A stretch of DNA of 64,000 nt from Kribbella amoyensis (GTDB lineage Bacteria > Actinomycetota > Actinomycetes > Propionibacteriales > Kribbellaceae), in the NCBI RefSeq assembly GCF_007828865.1, contig NZ_VIVK01000001.1:1054001-1118000 (forward strand), given 5' to 3'. Shown here piece after piece: positions 33,966 through 42,319 of the stretch (its first letter is position 1; every line of letters starts with the position of its first letter). The position numbers and the translations under genes were made by a program. Below the pieces are notes generated by a model. It was not told the DNA's origin and did not search any database. It worked only from the letters and a program-made list of their open reading frames with translations.

Positions 33966-35327
33966 ATGACCATCCCGCAGCGCTACGCCGTCGCCGGTAC
34001 CGGCAGCCGGGCCCGCGACTACGTCCGCGCCCTGCTCCGTGACCACGCCGATGTCGCCGACCTGGTCGCCCTGCTCGACCCGAACCCGGGCCGGCTGGCG
34101 TACCACGACAGGCTCGCAGGCGAGTTCGGCCGCCCCGGGCTCCCGCAGTACGACGTCGCGGGGCTCGAGCGGATGATCCAGGAGCAGTCCGTGGACCGTG
34201 TTCTGGTCGCGAGCCCGGACCACACCCACGCGGACGTCGTCGCCCGGATCCTGCGCGCCGGTGCCGACGTGATCGTGGAGAAGCCGCTCACCATCGACCC
34301 GGCCGGGACCCGGCGGATCGTCGAGGCGATGACGGACAGCGGCCGATCGGTCGTCGTCACGTTCAACTACCGGTACTCCCCGCGGAACAGCGCGTTGCGC
34401 GAGCTGATCGCCGACGGGGCGGTCGGCCAGGTGACGAGTGTGGAGTTCCAGTGGGTCCTCGACACCCGGCACGGTGCCGACTACTTCCGCCGCTGGCATC
34501 GCGAGAAACGGAACTCCGGCGGTCTCCTGGTGCACAAGGCGTCGCACCACTTCGACCTGGTGAACTGGTGGATCGGCGGCGTGCCGACCCGGGTCTTCGC
34601 GTCCGGCGACCTGTCCTTCTACGGCGCCGAGAACGCGGCCGCAAGGGGCCTCGGGCAACGACCTGCGCGTGGTTCGGTGGACGGTGCGGCCGGCGACCCG
34701 TTCCTGCTCGACCTGCGGGCCGACGAGGACAACCGGCAGCTGTACTACGAGGCCGAGAAGTACGACGGGTACCTGCGGGACCAGGACGTGTTCGGTCCGG
34801 GGATCACGATCGAGGACAACCTCGCCGTGGTCGCGGAGTACGCGAACGGAGCGCGGTTGACGTACTCGCTGAACGCGCACTCGCCGTGGGAGGGGTACCG
34901 GGTCGCCGTCAACGGGACCGAGGGACGGGCCGAGCTGGAGGTGGTGGAGCGGGCCGAAGTGCTGGCGTCGTCGGCGCACCTGGACCCGAGCTACCCGACC
35001 ACGTCCGCGGGTGGCGGTGCGGTACGGGTGAACGGCGAAAGGCTTGTCCTGCAACGGCATTGGTCGCCCGCGGTCGAGGTGGAGATCCCGGCCGGAGTCG
35101 GTGGGCACGGTGGTGGGGATCGGCTGTTGTTCGAGCACCTTTATCGCGGGGCGGTCGAGGATCGGCTCGGGCGCGCGGCCGACTTCTACGACGGGTTGCG
35201 GGCCGTTGCCGTCGGCATCGCGGGGAACGCCTCGCTGGCGTCGGGTGCACCGGTCGTGGTCGGCGACCTCGACCTCGGCGGCTGGCCCGAAGCCTCCGCC
35301 CAGACTTCAGCTCCGATCGCCGGCTGA
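33966..35327 (+). CDS. Gfo/Idh/MocA-family oxidoreductase
   Basis: A 453-residue protein, longer than the usual 330-390 residues. The N-terminal Rossmann motif is YAVAGTGSRARDYV, and EKPLTIDPAG carries the family's EKP motif. HKASHHFDLVNWWIGG is the catalytic-domain histidine region. An insertion at about residues 215-275 precedes LYYEAEKYDGYLRDQDVFGPGITIEDN. It oxidises or reduces a sugar or cyclitol with NAD(P). It ends the ABC operon and is 9 bp behind the permease. Confidence 0.9.
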   Translation: MTIPQRYAVAGTGSRARDYVRALLRDHADVADLVALLDPNPGRLAYHDRLAGEFGRPGLPQYDVAGLERMIQEQSVDRVLVASPDHTHADVVARILRAGADVIVEKPLTIDPAGTRRIVEAMTDSGRSVVVTFNYRYSPRNSALRELIADGAVGQVTSVEFQWVLDTRHGADYFRRWHREKRNSGGLLVHKASHHFDLVNWWIGGVPTRVFASGDLSFYGAENAAARGLGQRPARGSVDGAAGDPFLLDLRADEDNRQLYYEAEKYDGYLRDQDVFGPGITIEDNLAVVAEYANGARLTYSLNAHSPWEGYRVAVNGTEGRAELEVVERAEVLASSAHLDPSYPTTSAGGGAVRVNGERLVLQRHWSPAVEVEIPAGVGGHGGGDRLLFEHLYRGAVEDRLGRAADFYDGLRAVAVGIAGNASLASGAPVVVGDLDLGGWPEASAQTSAPIAG

Positions 35328-35352
35328 GACTCACCCCGGCTCAGGCTCAGCC
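35322..35352. terminator. Possible bidirectional terminator
   Basis: GGCTGAG (35322-35328) pairs with CTCAGCC (35346-35352) across 17 bases between the converging ends of the oxidoreductase and LacI genes. There is no U-run, as is common in high-GC genomes. Evidence is moderate. Confidence 0.35.
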
Positions 35353-36330
35353 TTCGCCGCAGCCGCAGGAGCGGCGGAGGATCAGCTCGGTCGGGTAGGT
35401 GACCTGCTCGATCCCGGTCTGCCCGTCGACCAGGCGGGCGACCGTGTCCTTCGCGATCCGCTCGATCGGCTGCCGGATCACGCTCAACGGCGGCCAGCTG
35501 AACTCCGACTCGGCCGTCCCGTCGAAGGACAGCACGGCGACATCACCAGGAACGTCGAGGCGTGCTTCGTGCAACGCGCGGAGCACGCCGACGGCCTGCA
35601 GGTCCGAGCTGACGAACACCGCGGGCGGCCGGTCCGCCTTCAACAACCGCCGGCCCGCCTCGTACCCGCCTTGCCGGGTGAACGTCCCGCGCGCGATCGG
35701 CCCCTCCGGCAACCCCGCCTGCTCCAGGGCGTCCCGCCAGCCGAGTTCGCGTTCGGGCCGCCAGCCGGTCAGGTCGAGGCCCATCACCAGGCCGACGCGC
35801 TCGTGCCCGTGCCCGATCAGGTGCTCGACGCCGATCCGCGCACCCTCCCGGTACTCCGGGATGAGCGAGGTCGCACCGGTCACCGGCCTGTTCAGGGCGA
35901 TCACCGGAACGTCGGTCTCGCTGAGCTCCGGCTCCTCGGTCGGGGTGGCGAGGATGATCGCGCTGACCCGGCGGGCCACCAGTTCGGCGATCTTGGTGCG
36001 CTCGACCGTCGGATCACCGCCCGCGTTGGTCTGCAGCACGACATACCCGCGCGCCGACGCCTCCTTTTCGATCGCGCGAGCAAGCTCGGCGTACAAGGGG
36101 TTTCCGCTGTCGGGGACGATCAGGCCGAACGTCTGCGTGGTCCCCATCCGGAGTGCGCGGGCCGTCGCGTTCGGCCGGTAGCCGAGGACGCGAATCGCTT
36201 CCAGGACGCGCTCGCGGGTCTCCGGGGCCACCCGGCGCGGTCCGTCGTTCACCACGTAGCTGACGACCGCCGAACTCACCCCGGCGTACTCCGCAACGTC
36301 GTTGCGGGTAACGGGGGACGCCTTGGCCAT
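35347..36330 (-). CDS. LacI-family transcriptional regulator
   Basis: A 327-residue repressor. The HTH and hinge helix are VTRNDVAEYAGVSSAVVSYVVNDGPRRVAPETRERVLEAIRVLGYRPNATARALRMG; the periplasmic-binding-like domain follows from TFGLIVPDSGNPLYAELARAIE. It ends in a Cys pair (RRSCGCGEG). It faces the end of the sugar ABC operon and is the natural candidate for the operators at 30.9 kb. It lies 9 bp after the prenyl-transferase gene and may be read through from it. Confidence 0.94.
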   Translation of the reverse strand: MAKASPVTRNDVAEYAGVSSAVVSYVVNDGPRRVAPETRERVLEAIRVLGYRPNATARALRMGTTQTFGLIVPDSGNPLYAELARAIEKEASARGYVVLQTNAGGDPTVERTKIAELVARRVSAIILATPTEEPELSETDVPVIALNRPVTGATSLIPEYREGARIGVEHLIGHGHERVGLVMGLDLTGWRPERELGWRDALEQAGLPEGPIARGTFTRQGGYEAGRRLLKADRPPAVFVSSDLQAVGVLRALHEARLDVPGDVAVLSFDGTAESEFSWPPLSVIRQPIERIAKDTVARLVDGQTGIEQVTYPTELILRRSCGCGEG

Positions 36331-36339
36331 GCGGTGAGT

Positions 36340-37110
36340 TTACGACGCGGTCTTGCGGTCGGCGTACGAGCGGAGGGCGCGGAGGAAGTCGATCTCGCGG
36401 AAGGCCGGCCAGTACGCGTCGCAGAACCAGAGCTCGGAGTGGGCGCTCTGCCAGAGCAGGAAGTTCGACATGCGCTGTTCGCCGCTGGTCCGGATGATCA
36501 GGTCGGGATCCGGCTGGCCCGCGGTGAACAGGTGCCGGGCGATGTCCTCGGCCTGCAGGCTGTCGGCGACCGTGTCCAGGTCCTTACCGGCCCCGGCCTC
36601 GGTCTCCAGCAGTGCGCGCACCGCCTCGACCACCTCCTGCCGGCCGCCGTACCCGATCGCCAGCGTGAGGTGGTTGCCGGTGCTGACCGTCTCGGTCGCC
36701 TCGACGGCCGCCTTCAACGCGGTGGACGTGGTGTCCGGGAGAAGGTCGAGCTGTCCGGCCACGTGGACCTGCCAGCGCGCGTCGGGCCGGTTCAGCCGTT
36801 CGGTGACGATCTCCTCGGTGACCTGCATCAGGTACGCAACCTCGGCGCTGCCGCGCTTGACCAGGTTCTCGGTCGAGCAGAGGTAGACGGTGACGTGCTG
36901 GACGCCGGCCGCCTCGCACCAGCCGAGCACCTTCTCCACGTGCATCGCGCCGTACCGGTGGCCGACGCTGGGGTTGCTGTGCCCCTGTCCGCGAGCCCAG
37001 CGGCGGTTCCCGTCCATCACCAGACCGACATGCCCCGGCCGCGGCTTCCCCACCAACTGCCGACGCAACCGCCGCCGGTACACCCCGTAGACCAACCCCT
37101 TGACCGCCAT
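36340..37110 (-). CDS. Short-chain cis-prenyl diphosphate synthase (Rv1086-like)
   Basis: A 256-residue undecaprenyl-synthase-family enzyme. HVGLVMDGNRRWARGQG carries the catalytic Asp and diphosphate-binding Arg residues; TVYLCSTENLVKRG and the C-terminal DLIIRTSGEQRMSNFLLWQSAHSELWF are diagnostic. The AVKGLVYGVYRRRL N terminus and STENL resemble the mycobacterial Z-farnesyl diphosphate synthase branch, which makes the short primer for longer polyprenyl carriers. An ATG at 37119 is an alternative start. Confidence 0.9.
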   Translation of the reverse strand: MAVKGLVYGVYRRRLRRQLVGKPRPGHVGLVMDGNRRWARGQGHSNPSVGHRYGAMHVEKVLGWCEAAGVQHVTVYLCSTENLVKRGSAEVAYLMQVTEEIVTERLNRPDARWQVHVAGQLDLLPDTTSTALKAAVEATETVSTGNHLTLAIGYGGRQEVVEAVRALLETEAGAGKDLDTVADSLQAEDIARHLFTAGQPDPDLIIRTSGEQRMSNFLLWQSAHSELWFCDAYWPAFREIDFLRALRSYADRKTAS

Positions 37111-37120
37111 GCCGAGCAAC

Positions 37121-37621
37121 CTACCCCGCTCCCAGCCCCGTCGCGCCGAGGATGCGCCGGACCGTCTCGTCGAGCGAGCTGGTGTGGTCGATGACGGTCT
37201 CCACCGGATCCGCGAGCAGATCGCGTTCCCGGTACCAGGCGCGCAGATCGTCCGCGGGGAACAGCTTCGCCTTCTCCCGCGTCCCGTGCCGGCGGATCGT
37301 CTCCTCCAACGGCACCTCGAGGTGGAAGAAGTACGCGTCGTACTCGCGGGCCAGCCGCGCCAGCATCTCGCCGTACCAGACGGTGTGGAAGACCCCGTCG
37401 AGGACCGCGTGGTAGCGCTGTCCGATCGCGGTCCTGGTGATCTGCTCGACCAACGCGACGTTGCCGAGCTCGGGCGGCTCGAGCTCGTTCAGCAGGATCC
37501 GGCGGACGTAGTCCTGCTCGATCCACGCGACTCCCGGGCCGTGGGCTCGCCGGATCGCCTGGGCGACCGAGCTCTTGCCGGCGCCGGAGTTGCCACGGAC
37601 GACGATCAGGCGGGGGTCCAT
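37121..37621 (-). CDS. P-loop kinase-like ATPase
   Basis: A 166-residue protein with a Walker A motif VVRGNSGAGKSSVAQAI and a basic lid-like region (EETIRRHGTREKAKLF). It resembles small-molecule kinases of the AAA_33/zeta-like group; the substrate is unknown. It is followed 10 bp later by the prenyl-transferase gene and then by the LacI gene, all on one strand. Confidence 0.8.
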   Translation of the reverse strand: MDPRLIVVRGNSGAGKSSVAQAIRRAHGPGVAWIEQDYVRRILLNELEPPELGNVALVEQITRTAIGQRYHAVLDGVFHTVWYGEMLARLAREYDAYFFHLEVPLEETIRRHGTREKAKLFPADDLRAWYRERDLLADPVETVIDHTSSLDETVRRILGATGLGAG

Positions 37622-37684
37622 CCGGGCAGGCTAGGGCATGTCTGAGGTCCGGGCCCGGTTGCGGGCGGGCCCGGACTTCTGGTT

Positions 37685-38119
37685 CTACCAGGTGGTGGGT
37701 TGGCCGGGGATGTGGGTGCCGAAGGTCCATTCGTAGCCTTCGGGGTCGGCGACGCGGCAGCGGTAGTTGCCCCACTCGGTGGTGTCCGGGGTCCACACCG
37801 ACTCGGCTCCGGCGGCGATGGCCTGGGCGTGGATCTCGTCGACGGCCGCTTCGGTCGCGAGGCCGATGTACGCCCCGTGGCCGACGGTGTCCCCCTTGCG
37901 GGCCGGGCGGTCGTAGCCCTGCTCGTCGGTGAACAGCGTGAACGCGACGTCGCCGAAGCGCATCTCGGCGTGCATGATCCCGCCCTTGTCGTCGGGAACC
38001 TCCATGGTCGTCTCGAAGCCGAACGCCTTCTCCAGCCACCGCAGGGCGCCCACCGCGTCCCGGTAGGCGAAGTACGCGTGCAAGGAAGCCGGCCTGGTGC
38101 TGTTGCTGTTCTCGGTCAT
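37685..38119 (-). CDS. VOC-family (glyoxalase-like) protein
   Basis: A 144-residue protein. LHAYFAYRDAVGALRWLEKAFGFE opens the fold and YRCRVADPEGYEWTFGTHIPG closes it, as in PhnB/YdcW-like VOC proteins. Only part of the metal-ligand set can be recognised, so an enzymatic role is uncertain. It is a single gene. Confidence 0.85.
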   Translation of the reverse strand: MTENSNSTRPASLHAYFAYRDAVGALRWLEKAFGFETTMEVPDDKGGIMHAEMRFGDVAFTLFTDEQGYDRPARKGDTVGHGAYIGLATEAAVDEIHAQAIAAGAESVWTPDTTEWGNYRCRVADPEGYEWTFGTHIPGQPTTW

Positions 38120-38172
38120 GCGTCCAGCTTGGCGAAGGTAGCGGCCAGATTATGACCGCTACCCGAAGAGAT

Positions 38173-39147
38173 TCAGCGCCGGAACTGACCCGGGCCGAGA
38201 ATCTGCCAGCCCTGCGGGTCCGGGTCGGTGATCGAGCCCAGCGGGACGGTGAAGGTCCGGACCTGCCGAGCCGGGCGGCTGATCGCCCACAGCGTCGGGT
38301 TGCGCGGGTTCGATCGGTCCCAGGCGATGCCCTGGCCCTGGACGTCGGCCAGGTGCACGGTCGCGATCCAGCGCAGCTCGGAGCCGGCCTTCGGCAACTC
38401 CAGCACGTACGCCTCGCCGAGGTCGTGCCCGGTCAGCCAGAGCCGGCCGTCCGGGCCCCATGATCCCCCCGAGTTGCTCATCGGCTTGAACCGGTCGAGG
38501 ATCGGCTTCGGGATCGTCCAGGACGCGACCGGCTCGAACCGGTCGTTCAGCTTCACCACCTGGGTGTTGTAGGTCTGCCCGTACGGCTCGGTCATGCCGT
38601 CCTGGATCTCGTCGTAGTTCGCGAACCCGGCCCACCAGGCGCCGTCGTGCCGGTCGAGCCAGGTGAGCGAGCCGCGGTAGATCCCGAACGAGTACGTGTC
38701 GACGTGCCGCATCGTCCTGGTGTCGAAGACCTCGATCGAGCTCTCCATCGGCCACTCCGGGTAGTTGGAGTGCACCGCGTACAGCTTGCCGCCGACGACC
38801 ACGCCGCTGTCCATGTGCTTGAACGGCCCGTCGGTGTCGCCCGCGAACTGCAGCAACGGTTCGCCGGTAACGCGGTCGTGCTTGGTGACGGTCCGGTTGT
38901 TCACGGCGTAGAAGTACTTCGCGTCCACCGCGACCGCCTGGTTGGCGTCGAACGCGGGGTACGACCTCAACGGCGCCGCCGGGAACGCGGGCGGCTCGTC
39001 GGCCTGCACAGCAGCCGGTACGGCGGCCGCCTGCGCCGCGGTGGTGGGGGTCTGCGCCGCGGTGGTCCGGCGGGCGGCGGTGGCGGGCAGCGCGATCGCG
39101 GCGAGGGTGGCCGTCACGGCGATCAGGGCGGGGAGCTTCTTCATCAC
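38173..39147 (-). CDS. Secreted propeller-like protein of unknown function
   Basis: A 324-residue protein with a signal peptide (KKLPALIAVTATLAAIALPATA), an Ala/Thr linker (residues 25-55), and a body with repeated short strands such as FDANQAVAVDAKYFYAVNN, GVVVGGKLYAVHSNYPEWP and GPDGRLWLTGHDLGEAYVL that suggest a beta-propeller. No catalytic motif is recognised. The start is one of two adjacent ATGs. Confidence 0.75.
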   Translation of the reverse strand: MMKKLPALIAVTATLAAIALPATAARRTTAAQTPTTAAQAAAVPAAVQADEPPAFPAAPLRSYPAFDANQAVAVDAKYFYAVNNRTVTKHDRVTGEPLLQFAGDTDGPFKHMDSGVVVGGKLYAVHSNYPEWPMESSIEVFDTRTMRHVDTYSFGIYRGSLTWLDRHDGAWWAGFANYDEIQDGMTEPYGQTYNTQVVKLNDRFEPVASWTIPKPILDRFKPMSNSGGSWGPDGRLWLTGHDLGEAYVLELPKAGSELRWIATVHLADVQGQGIAWDRSNPRNPTLWAISRPARQVRTFTVPLGSITDPDPQGWQILGPGQFRR

Positions 39148-39225
39148 AACCTCCGGGGGAAGGGATCCCCGGCAGCCTCGGCCGCCCGCCCGAACGGCGA
39201 TCGTCGCCGACCTGAATCGGGCGGG

Positions 39226-40230
39226 TCAGGTAGGTTGCCGCGCGGTCCGGTGCTGGTGCCGGAACCAGGCGAGCAGCGCGACGCACGGCACCACCAGGCC
39301 GCCGAGCCCGAGGACGACGAAGTCCCAGCCGGTCCCGACATGGTCGACCAGCCAGCCGAAGTTCTGGCCGAAGAAGCCGGTGACGAAGGTCAACGGCAGG
39401 AACACCGTGGCCAGGACGGTGAGCTGCTGGATCGTCGCGTTCTGGCGGACACTCACCTTGGTCTGCTCGACCGAGATCACCGCCATGTTCGCCTCCAGCA
39501 CGGTGGCCAGCAGGTCCCGCTGGGCGGCGACCTCCTCGTTCACCAGCACCAGGTGGTCGTGCACGTCGCGGAAGTACGGCAGCAGGCCGGTACTGCGGGC
39601 CGCGCGTTCGATCGTCGCGAGCACGGCGATCAGCGGGTGCACGGCGCGATAGAAGTCGGTCACCTCGCGGCGGAGGAAGTAGATCCGCTCGGTCGGCGCG
39701 ACCGCCCCGGCGAAGACGGTGTGCTCGACCTGCTCGATGTCGCGCTCCAGCTCCGCGACCACCGGGCTGTAGGTGTCGACCACCTGGTCCAGGATCGCCC
39801 AGAGCACCGAGTTCGTGCCGTTCTCCAGCAGCTCGGGGCGTTGCTCCAGCCGGGTCCGGGCCCCGTGCAACTCGCTCGCGACCCCCTGCCGGACGGTGAT
39901 CACGAACGACGGCGCGACGAACACGCTGACCTCGCCGAAGTCCACCTCCTCCCGCTCGTCGTCGTACCGGGCGGTGCGCAGGATGACGAGCCGGATGTCG
40001 CCCTCGTACGGCTCGACCTTGGGGCGCAGGTGGAACGTCTGGGCGTCCTCGACGGCCAGTTCGTGCAGGCCGAAGCTCTCGCTCGCCTCGCGGAGCTCCT
40101 CCGGGCTCGGCTCGAACAGGCCCAGCCAGACGAACCCGCCCTGCCAGCACTGCTCGGCGGCCTCGGCGACCGACATCGTGCCGACATGCTGGCGGCGCCC
40201 GTCGCGGTAGTACGCGCAGTCGATGATCAT
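39226..40230 (-). CDS. CorA-family divalent cation transporter with GQN in place of GMN
   Basis: A 334-residue protein. A soluble N-terminal domain and long stalk helix precede two C-terminal membrane helices. The pore signature, normally GMN, reads FFGQNFGWL. The ATG at 40230 sits behind AGGAGGAGTC, which fixes the start. CorA proteins are pentameric Mg2+/Co2+ channels. It is divergent from a 2-hydroxyacid dehydrogenase gene with about 100 bp between. Confidence 0.88.
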   Translation of the reverse strand: MIIDCAYYRDGRRQHVGTMSVAEAAEQCWQGGFVWLGLFEPSPEELREASESFGLHELAVEDAQTFHLRPKVEPYEGDIRLVILRTARYDDEREEVDFGEVSVFVAPSFVITVRQGVASELHGARTRLEQRPELLENGTNSVLWAILDQVVDTYSPVVAELERDIEQVEHTVFAGAVAPTERIYFLRREVTDFYRAVHPLIAVLATIERAARSTGLLPYFRDVHDHLVLVNEEVAAQRDLLATVLEANMAVISVEQTKVSVRQNATIQQLTVLATVFLPLTFVTGFFGQNFGWLVDHVGTGWDFVVLGLGGLVVPCVALLAWFRHQHRTARQPT

Positions 40231-40328
40231 GACTCCTCCTCGGGCCTCTCCCCCGATCGTCACCCCGTCGGCCGCCGGGAAATAGGCTTGGCCGGACAAA
40301 GCCCCGCACCGAGACCCTGGGAGCACCC

Positions 40329-41300
40329 ATGACCCGCCCGCTCGTGTTGATGCCCGGCCCGATGAACCCCCGCGTCGCCGAAGGCCTCGGTGATCGGTTC
40401 GAGGTGCTGCGGCTGTGGGAGGCGGCGGACCCGGACGCGGTGCTCGCCGAGCGCGGCAAGGAGGTCGTTGCCGTCGCCAACGGCGGGGCCCGGATCGACG
40501 CCGCGTTCCTGGACCGGTTCCCGTCGTTGCAGCTGGTCGCCAGCTTCGGCGTCGGGTACGACCAGATCGACGCGGCCGCCGCGGCCGAGCGGGGCGTCGT
40601 GGTGACGAACACGCCGGGCGTCCTGGACGACGAGGTCGCCGACACCGCAATGGGGCTGCTGCTGATGGCGGCCCGCTGGCTGCCGCAGGCCGAGCGGTAC
40701 CTGCGGGCCGGGAAGTGGGAGGAGCGCTCGTACCCGCTGACCCCGGCGACGTTGAAGGGCCGGACGATGGGCATCCTCGGCCTGGGCCGGATCGGCGAGG
40801 CGATCGCCCAGCGCGCGGAGGCGTTCGGGATCTCGATCGCGTACCACAACCGCAGTCGCAAAGACGTTGCCTACAGCTACTACCCGACGCTGCGCGAACT
40901 GGCCGAGGCGGTCGACATCCTGACGATCGTGGTCCCCGGCGGCGGTGGGACGAAGCACCTGGTCGACGCCGAGGTACTCCGCGCGCTTGGACCGGACGGC
41001 ATCCTGATCAACGTCGCCCGCGGCACCGTCGTCGACGAGGCGGCCCTGGCCGAAGCCCTGGCCACCAAGACGATCCTGGCCGCCGGCCTCGACGTGTTCG
41101 AGCACGAGCCCAAAGTCCACCCCGGCCTCCTCGAGGTCGACAACGCGGTCCTGCTCCCGCACGTCGGCTCGGGCACTGTCCCGACTCGCGACGCCATGGG
41201 CCGCCTGGTGGTCGAGAACCTGACCAGCTGGTTCGACTCCGGTGTCCCGGTCACGCCGGTCGCCGAGTCCAAGGGCCTGGTCACCAAGGCACGCGGCTGA
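40329..41300 (+). CDS. D-isomer-specific 2-hydroxyacid dehydrogenase
   Basis: A 323-residue protein. The NAD motif GILGLGRIGEAIA is present, with the catalytic triad Arg in NVARGTVVDE, Glu in FEHEPKVHPG and His in LLPHVGSGT. Substrates of the family include glyoxylate, hydroxypyruvate and related 2-keto acids. The gene stands alone; the spacer with corA contains GGACAAAGCCC, faintly like actinobacterial DevR boxes. Confidence 0.92.
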   Translation: MTRPLVLMPGPMNPRVAEGLGDRFEVLRLWEAADPDAVLAERGKEVVAVANGGARIDAAFLDRFPSLQLVASFGVGYDQIDAAAAAERGVVVTNTPGVLDDEVADTAMGLLLMAARWLPQAERYLRAGKWEERSYPLTPATLKGRTMGILGLGRIGEAIAQRAEAFGISIAYHNRSRKDVAYSYYPTLRELAEAVDILTIVVPGGGGTKHLVDAEVLRALGPDGILINVARGTVVDEAALAEALATKTILAAGLDVFEHEPKVHPGLLEVDNAVLLPHVGSGTVPTRDAMGRLVVENLTSWFDSGVPVTPVAESKGLVTKARG

Positions 41301-41377
41301 TCAGCGCCGGGGGCCCGACCGACCTCCGAATGCACACCGAACGTCGTAGGCATCGTTCCTCCCCCCTGACAGACCTC

Positions 41378-42292
41378 CTAGGTCGGGACCACCTGGGTCC
41401 CGGCGGTCCCGGCCACGATCGCCTCGATCTCGGCCAGGCTGCCGATCGCGGCCCGCCGGCCGGTCGCGGTCACGAACCGCCTGGCCGCCTCGACCTTCGG
41501 CCCCATCGAGCCGGCCGCGAGGGCCGGCTTCCGCAGCTCGCTCGCGGGGACCACGTCGAGCCGGCGTTGCCGCGGTGTCCCCCAGTCGAGGTAGACACCG
41601 TCGACGTCGGTCGCCAGCACCAGCAGATCGGCGCCGACCTCGGCCGCCAGCAACTGGCTGGCGAGGTCCTTGTCGATCACCGCCTCGACCCCGACGAGGG
41701 CCTTGCCATTGCCCGGCGCGAACATCGTCGGCACCCCGCCACCGCCGGCGCAGATCACGATCACGCCTCGGTCCAGCAGCCACCGGATCGGCCGGATCTC
41801 GAAGATCCGCCGCGGCTCCGGCGACGGCACCACCCGGCGCCAGTACTCGCCGTCCGGCTTGACCGTCCAGCCCTGGTCCGCGGCGAGCTTCTCGGCCTGG
41901 TCCTGCGGATAGACCGGTCCCACGAACTTGGCCGGGTCGCCGAACGCGGGGTCGTCCGGGTCGACCTCGATCATGGTGAGCACGGTGGCCAGCGGGATGT
42001 CGGGCGGGAGTTCGTTGCCCAGCTCCTGCTCGATGACGTAGCCGATCATCCCCTCGGTCTGGGCGCTGAGGATGTCCAGCGGATACGGCTCGACGTCGGG
42101 GTACGCGGCGGCCTGCAGCGCCAGCAGGCCGACCTGCGGGCCGTTGCCGTGGGACAGCACCAACTGGTGGCTCATGGCAATCGCCGCCAGAGCCGGCGCG
42201 GCCGCTTTCACGTTGGCGCGCTGCCGTTCCGCCGTCATCGGCTCGCCCCGCTTCAGCAGCGCGTTACCGCCCAGCGCCACCACCACCCGCAT
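41378..42292 (-). CDS. arcC: Carbamate kinase
   Basis: A 304-residue amino-acid-kinase-fold protein. [18 protein letters not shown] at the N terminus, [15 protein letters not shown], and the [11 protein letters not shown] and [14 protein letters not shown] blocks are specific for carbamate kinase. It makes ATP from carbamoyl phosphate and ADP. No arginine deiminase or ornithine transcarbamylase gene is present, so it is not in a standard arc operon. It lies 27 bp after the P-type ATPase gene's end in the divergent layout, so the two are separate units. Confidence 0.94.
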   Translation of the reverse strand: MRVVVALGGNALLKRGEPMTAERQRANVKAAAPALAAIAMSHQLVLSHGNGPQVGLLALQAAAYPDVEPYPLDILSAQTEGMIGYVIEQELGNELPPDIPLATVLTMIEVDPDDPAFGDPAKFVGPVYPQDQAEKLAADQGWTVKPDGEYWRRVVPSPEPRRIFEIRPIRWLLDRGVIVICAGGGGVPTMFAPGNGKALVGVEAVIDKDLASQLLAAEVGADLLVLATDVDGVYLDWGTPRQRRLDVVPASELRKPALAAGSMGPKVEAARRFVTATGRRAAIGSLAEIEAIVAGTAGTQVVPT

Positions 42293-42319
42293 CGCGATCC
42301 CCCCTCGGTCCTCCCTTGC

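Noticed and set aside
41384-41402. Perfect inverted repeat CGGGACC-N5-GGTCCCG
   Set aside because: It lies within the last codons of the carbamate kinase gene, where GC-rich coding sequence readily gives such pairs; no regulatory position fits.
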